Notes under the pieces: generated by a model
The model's input: the letters and a program-made list of their open reading frames with translations, nothing else
What the model was told of the DNA's origin: nothing
The model's database searches: none
Program-made: the position numbers and the translations under genes
In this document: one piece after another, positions 8,217-11,328 of the stretch
How the letters are laid out: every line of letters starts with the position of its first letter
Numbering within the stretch: the first letter of the stretch is position 1
Origin: Bacteroidota bacterium
GTDB taxonomy: Bacteria; Bacteroidota; Bacteroidia; Chitinophagales; Saprospiraceae
Length of the DNA: 11,328 bases
Direction: 5' to 3'
NCBI GenBank assembly: GCA_008501835.1
Contig: QQUB01000836.1
Coordinates: forward strand, 1-11,328

Positions 8217-8244
8217 CAGTCTTCAGCCTTCAGTCCTCAGTTTG
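8217..8244 (+). repeat. Degenerate CAG-N4 heptamer array after lnt
   Basis: Four consecutive heptamers, CAGTCTT, CAGCCTT, CAGTCCT and CAGTTTG, start 8 bases past the lnt stop codon and run without a break into a hexamer array. The unit is constant at CAG and variable at the other four positions. Function is unknown. The first ten bases, CAGTCTTCAG, recur on the opposite strand at 9459-9450. Confidence 0.7.
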
Positions 8245-8280
8245 CAGTACCAGTACCAGTACCAGTACCAGTGCCAGTTG
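8245..8280 (+). repeat. CAGTAC hexamer tandem repeat
   Basis: Four perfect CAGTAC units (8245-8268) are followed by two diverged ones, CAGTGC and CAGTTG. The array continues the heptamer array in the same CAG register but with a 6-base period. It is a simple-sequence repeat in the 164-base gap between lnt and the next gene. The rest of that gap, up to 8372, is AT-rich with nothing recognisable; a T7 run at 8291-8297 has no stem in front of it. Confidence 0.9.
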
Positions 8281-8372
8281 GTAGATAGTATTTTTTTGAT
8301 GGTTTGTTATTCTTAATTTTTGGAAAGCAAAATGCAGGGTTTTTGTTAAATTGGAAATGAGAACTTGATTCT

Positions 8373-8897
8373 ATGTTTTTAAGTAACCCTATCATCGATT
8401 TTTACATCCTTTTAACCTGGTTTATTATCGGATTAGTAGCCTACTTGTTGAAACGGAGATACAAATTCTTTCAAAAATTCGATCAAAGTAATTGGATTAT
8501 TCTGGGGATTGTAGGGTTGTTCATCCTTCTGAGGAAATTATGGTATATTCTTATTCAAACTGTCAGCGGAATAATTTATGAGGAATTGGCATTTATGGAT
8601 AGAATGTATGGAGGTTGGTTCCTATTGATTTTGGCCCTCCAATTTGTGATCCCCATTTTATTTACTTTGAATTTGATCAATAAAGTAAGAAATAATTCAA
8701 GTGTAAGGATATTTCAAACAATATTGATAATTCTGATTTTGGTTGGAGGAGTTTTGATCCTTGATAACTTTTCAACTATCATTTTTTATGGTTGGCATAC
8801 CGTTCTATTTAAATCAAATTTTAGTTTGATTTTTATTTTGACAGGAAGCATACTGTTTATTTTAAATATGGTGGTTATAAGATTTAAGCTAAAATGA
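8373..8897 (+). CDS. Hypothetical five-helix membrane protein, AT-rich
   Basis: I do not recognise this 174-residue protein. It is very hydrophobic, with five likely membrane segments at about 7-27, 39-61, 81-102, 112-131 and 148-169, short basic loops (KRRYKFF after the first, NKVRNN after the third) and almost no soluble part. There are no catalytic-looking motifs. Roughly one third of bases are G or C in the lines I counted, clearly lower than the flanking genes, and Leu, Ile and Phe are encoded mostly by AT-rich codons, which suggests later acquisition. ATG 8373 is the first start after an in-frame TGA at 8358. It stands alone on the + strand between repeat arrays, and a possible terminator follows at 8942-8985. 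The ORF reads cleanly and is probably real, but its function cannot be inferred. Confidence 0.7.
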   Translation: MFLSNPIIDFYILLTWFIIGLVAYLLKRRYKFFQKFDQSNWIILGIVGLFILLRKLWYILIQTVSGIIYEELAFMDRMYGGWFLLILALQFVIPILFTLNLINKVRNNSSVRIFQTILIILILVGGVLILDNFSTIIFYGWHTVLFKSNFSLIFILTGSILFILNMVVIRFKLK

Positions 8898-8941
8898 AGA
8901 TTGAGCAATATTTTTTGGATAGTAATTCCTTCGATAAGGCA

Positions 8942-8985
8942 ACACCTTTTCAATCCTCCTTGCTTTGTAAAGGTGTCAACTTTTT
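8942..8985 (+). terminator. Possible terminator after the small membrane protein
   Basis: ACACCTTT (8942-8949) pairs with AAAGGTGT (8969-8976) as an 8-bp stem around a long 19-base loop. CAAC and T5 (8981-8985) follow. It is located 45 bases past the stop codon of the membrane protein gene. The loop is longer than usual, so this is only a moderate candidate. Confidence 0.4.
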
Positions 8986-9004
8986 AAGATTAAAAGTATA
9001 TTTT

Positions 9005-9036
9005 CCAGCAACCAGCAACCAGCAACCAGCAACTGG
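9005..9036. repeat. CCAGCAA heptamer tandem repeat
   Basis: Four perfect CCAGCAA units (9005-9032) are followed by CTGG, so the last unit makes a small CCAG-CAA-CTGG inverted repeat. The array ends two bases from the stop codon of the minus-strand YbjQ-family gene. Read as CAGCAAC, it has the same CAG-plus-four-bases heptamer form as the arrays at 8217 and 9450. Function is unknown. Confidence 0.9.
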
Positions 9037-9038
9037 AC

Positions 9039-9353
9039 CTACTTCAACTTCACGGCTGTTCCATAAGCCAGCACTTCAGACAACGTATTCATCACACTCG
9101 AGGTCATAAATCGTACATTGATAACCGCATCGGCTCCCAGTCTTTCGGCATCTGCAATCATTCTTTCAATAGCCTGTTCCCTGGCACCGGCCAGTAATTT
9201 TGTATATTCTGAAATTTCACCACCGGCAACGCTCTTAAAAACGGCGGTGAAATCCCTTCCCAGATGCCTCGCACGAACGGTGCTGCCCCTGGCTATGTCA
9301 ATAACTTCAATTATTTCGCGACCTGGAATAAAATCAACACTGGAAAGAATCAT
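9039..9353 (-). CDS. YbjQ / UPF0145 family protein
   Basis: This is a 104-residue soluble protein whose whole length matches the YbjQ family. It shows an N-terminal GREIIEVIDIARGSTVRARH (11-30), the central GGEISEYTKLLAGAREQAIE (44-63), and GADAVINVRF (73-82) followed by a C-terminal strand ending in AYGTAVKLK. The family is often labelled heavy-metal-binding, but this copy has no cysteine and only one histidine (H30), so the sequence gives no direct support for metal binding; members form oligomeric rings of unknown role. ATG 9353 is the first start after an in-frame TAA (9365-9363). The gene is separated from the upstream peptidase gene on the same strand by a hairpin terminator, so it is probably transcribed alone. 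Family call is sure; function is unknown. Confidence 0.92.
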   Translation of the reverse strand: MILSSVDFIPGREIIEVIDIARGSTVRARHLGRDFTAVFKSVAGGEISEYTKLLAGAREQAIERMIADAERLGADAVINVRFMTSSVMNTLSEVLAYGTAVKLK

Positions 9354-9413
9354 ATCAATAGATTAAAAGTGAATTAAAAAGGTTTCAGTGATTTAGGGAG
9401 TTTCATCTGTCGG

Positions 9414-9452
9414 AAAACAGAAATACTATTTTTTAGAAAAATAGTATTTCTG
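9414..9452 (-). terminator. Perfect 16-bp hairpin terminator after the peptidase gene
   Basis: CAGAAATACTATTTTT (9418-9433) and AAAAATAGTATTTCTG (9437-9452) are exact inverted copies around a 3-base loop. Read on the - strand, the hairpin begins 23 bases past the peptidase stop codon and is followed by TTTTCC, which fits a rho-independent terminator for that gene. The stem is unusually AT-rich for a terminator. Confidence 0.7.
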
Positions 9453-9466
9453 AAGACTGCAGACTG
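9450..9466 (-). repeat. CAG-N4 heptamer repeat after the peptidase gene
   Basis: Read on the - strand this is CAGTCTG, CAGTCTT, CAG, starting 9 bases past the peptidase stop codon. It runs directly into the 16-bp hairpin, sharing its last CAG. The ten bases CAGTCTTCAG are identical to those at 8217-8226 on the other strand. It is short, so taken alone it would be weak evidence; the match to the array after lnt makes it notable. Confidence 0.55.
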
Positions 9467-9475
9467 AAAACGGTC

Positions 9476-11328
9476 CTACTTCGTCTTATCCTTCACCTTA
9501 GTCCGCTTATTGGTTTTTGGTCTGGAGGGTTTGTTGATCGTATCCTGAGTGTCTCCGGTTTTTTTCTTGAGTTCACTACGGGGAACGATCTTTACCGGGC
9601 CACGGTTTTTTATGGCCGGAGAGCTTTTTGATTTTAGTTTTTCCATAACAAAATCCGTCATTTTCTGATACAGGTGCAAACGCGTTGGACCTCCGTAAAT
9701 ACTATGGTTTCTGTTCGGATAAAAATAAGTATCAAATTGTTTGTTGGCATTGACGAGGGCGTTGGCCATTTCCGCTGTATTCTGGAAATGGACATTATCA
9801 TCACCCATGCCGTGAACCAACAAATAATCTCCTTCTAACCTGTCTGCAAAGTAGATTGGTGAATTGTCGCGGTAACCATCAGGGTTTTCCTGAGGAGTAC
9901 GCATGAATCTTTCTGTGTAAACAGTGTCGTACCATTTCCAGTTAGTCACAGGCGCTACTGCAATGGCGGCCTGGAATACGTCATTCCCTTTAAAAAGGCA
10001 AAGTGAAGACATGTATCCGCCGTAACTCCAGCCAAAAATCCCGATATTATCAGCATCAGCATATGGCAGATTGCCAATGTATTTGGCCGCTTCGATCTGG
10101 TCGATGGTTTCATATTTTCCGAGTTGCAGATAAGTCATTTTTTTGAAAGACTCCCCACGAGCCCCTGTACCTCGGTTATCTACACAAACCACCAGGAATC
10201 CTTTTTGGGCCAGCATCTGGAACCACCAGTAATTCTGACCTTTCCACCGATCGGTCACCTGTTGGCTGCCAGGACCACCATAGAGGTACATGAATACAGG
10301 ATATTGGCGGTTCTCATTAAAATATGCAGGTTTAATCATGTACCCGTTCAGGTCTACATCATCTTTGGTGGTGAAATTGAAGAATTCCACATCGTTTAGG
10401 GTATAGTTTTGTTGTATGGACAGGAGATTGGCATTGTCCTCTAAAACTCTTACCAATCTGCCCTGATCATCAAAAACGGAGTAAACCGTTGGAGTGTTTG
10501 CTGTGGAAAAGTTGAGCACAAAATAGTCGAAAGTATTACTGAATTGAGCACTGTTCCATCCTTTTTCTCCGGCAAGAGTTTGTTTGCGTTTTCCATTAAG
10601 ACTCATGGAGTAGACCTGCCTTTCCAAAGGAGAGTTTTCTGCAGCCTGGTAATACACAAGGCCTCTTTTTTCGTCAAGACCGTAAAATTCAGTCACTTCC
10701 CAAGGTCCTTTGGTGATTTGTCTTTCCTTTTTTCCATTCATATTGTAGAGGTAAATATGGTTCCATCCGTCCATTTCGCTGGTCCATATAAACTGCTTTT
10801 TATTCTTCAGGAAAGTCAGGTTATCTACAATGTTGATGTAATATTTATTTTTTTCTTTTAATAATAATGAGGACTTTCCTGATTTTGCATCGACGAGTAA
10901 AAGCTCCAATTCATTCTGATGGCGATTCAATCGGGTAACGCATAACTGCGCAGGATCCTGGGTCCATGTTATCCTCGGGATGTAATGGTCCTGTGCTGTT
11001 GAAGTGGCAGCATCAATGGTTTTCCCTGATTCAGTATCGTAAATATGAATGGTTACATCGGAATTACGTTCTCCCGCTTTTGGGTATTTGAAGGTGATAT
11101 ATTCAGGGTACAGGTCGTCATTGTAGTTGGTGTAGGTAAACTCTGGAACTTCACTTTCATCAAAGCGATAAAAGGCAATTTTTTTACCGTCTACCGACCA
11201 TTCAAAGCCTCGGCTGAAATGAAATTCTTCTTCGTAAACCCAATCCAGCCCACCGTTTATGATTTTGTTGTATTCGCCGTCTTTGGTGATTTGAGTGGTG
11301 CGGTTATTTTCGAGATTCTTTACATATA
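9476..11328 (-). CDS. Dipeptidyl peptidase IV (S9B prolyl oligopeptidase family), N-terminus beyond the window
   Basis: DPP-IV enzymes release X-Pro or X-Ala dipeptides from peptide N-termini; in Bacteroidota they act outside the cytoplasm in peptide use. The frame stays open to the edge, giving 616 visible residues (first full codon 11326-11324); about 110-140 residues, including any signal peptide, are outside. TTG at 10930 is not a start, because family sequence continues upstream. The visible beta-propeller part has DWVYEEEF (11245-11222), with the acidic pair that binds the substrate N-terminus, then GFEWSVDGKKIAFYRFDES. The C-terminal alpha/beta hydrolase has YLYGGPGSQ, nucleophile Ser in GWSYGGYMS (codon 10027-10025), Asp in HGMGDDNVHFQ and His in YPNRNHSIYGG, so the triad is complete. 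An unusual basic tail of about 50 residues (KSKSSPAIKN to KVKDKTK) follows the hydrolase; it is not a T9SS sorting domain by appearance. The gene is followed by a hairpin terminator. Confidence 0.96.
   Translation of the reverse strand, partial: YVKNLENNRTTQITKDGEYNKIINGGLDWVYEEEFHFSRGFEWSVDGKKIAFYRFDESEVPEFTYTNYNDDLYPEYITFKYPKAGERNSDVTIHIYDTESGKTIDAATSTAQDHYIPRITWTQDPAQLCVTRLNRHQNELELLLVDAKSGKSSLLLKEKNKYYINIVDNLTFLKNKKQFIWTSEMDGWNHIYLYNMNGKKERQITKGPWEVTEFYGLDEKRGLVYYQAAENSPLERQVYSMSLNGKRKQTLAGEKGWNSAQFSNTFDYFVLNFSTANTPTVYSVFDDQGRLVRVLEDNANLLSIQQNYTLNDVEFFNFTTKDDVDLNGYMIKPAYFNENRQYPVFMYLYGGPGSQQVTDRWKGQNYWWFQMLAQKGFLVVCVDNRGTGARGESFKKMTYLQLGKYETIDQIEAAKYIGNLPYADADNIGIFGWSYGGYMSSLCLFKGNDVFQAAIAVAPVTNWKWYDTVYTERFMRTPQENPDGYRDNSPIYFADRLEGDYLLVHGMGDDNVHFQNTAEMANALVNANKQFDTYFYPNRNHSIYGGPTRLHLYQKMTDFVMEKLKSKSSPAIKNRGPVKIVPRSELKKKTGDTQDTINKPSRPKTNKRTKVKDKTK

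Noticed and set aside
8260..8297. Terminator after lnt based on the T7 run
   Set aside because: No stem of useful length precedes the T-run; the CCAG/CTGG bits nearby pair over only four bases.
8217..9036. CRISPR array
   Set aside because: The repeats are 6-7 bases in direct tandem with no spacers, and no cas genes are present.
8894..9109. 71-codon + strand frame overlapping the end of the small membrane protein gene (ATGA overlap)
   Set aside because: It runs through the possible terminator and the CCAGCAA array and then antisense into the YbjQ-family gene; its composition looks non-coding and it resembles no protein family.
10928..10930. TTG (- strand) as the start of the peptidase
   Set aside because: The frame stays open for 132 more codons to the edge and includes the diagnostic DWVYEEEF motif; the real start is outside the window.

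Overview
The window looks like a housekeeping-rich stretch of a Bacteroidota chromosome with moderate GC. The evidence is a DUF4290 gene, an S9B dipeptidyl peptidase, an Lnt with a KSKLVPG-type active-site lysine motif, start regions that are A/T-rich and lack strong Shine-Dalgarno sequences, and an HD-PycTM fusion of the kind common in this phylum. I cannot fix the class from sequence alone. There are no RNA genes, CRISPR arrays, transposases or prophage genes. No gene-free stretch exceeds about 220 bases.

Layout. (1) 1-2390, + strand: the 3' five-sixths of glmS, which makes glucosamine-6-phosphate for the cell wall and LPS, followed 63 bases later by a DUF4290 protein with a basic Gly/Ser/Arg tail; a strong hairpin-T-tract terminator closes the unit. 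(2) 2525-4783, + strand: a 752-residue transporter that resembles the animal SLC12 cation-chloride cotransporters in both the membrane part and the C-terminal domain. (3) A perfect 15-bp inverted repeat at 4943-4981 serves as a shared terminator between this gene and a convergent gene. (4) 5004-6239, - strand: an HD phosphohydrolase domain fused to a C-terminal three-helix membrane module of the Pycsar effector (PycTM) type, with no cyclase beside it. (5) 6415-8208, + strand: lnt, apolipoprotein N-acyltransferase, with its full catalytic triad and a GTG start. (6) 8209-9475: a short accessory-looking segment with an AT-rich orphan membrane protein (+), a small YbjQ-family protein (-), and short tandem repeats in every gap. 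(7) 9476-11328, - strand: most of a dipeptidyl peptidase IV, running off the right edge.

The genes do not form one pathway. Several concern the cell envelope (GlmS precursor supply, Lnt lipoprotein acylation, the exported peptidase, the ion transporter), but each is in its own transcription unit apart from glmS-DUF4290. The two items most worth a second look are the stand-alone HD-PycTM fusion, which combines a candidate nucleotide-hydrolase domain with a membrane module known from anti-phage cCMP/cUMP signalling, and the set of CAG-initiated heptamer/hexamer arrays. Three such arrays sit immediately next to stop codons between 8209 and 9475, and I see none in the other gaps of the window.
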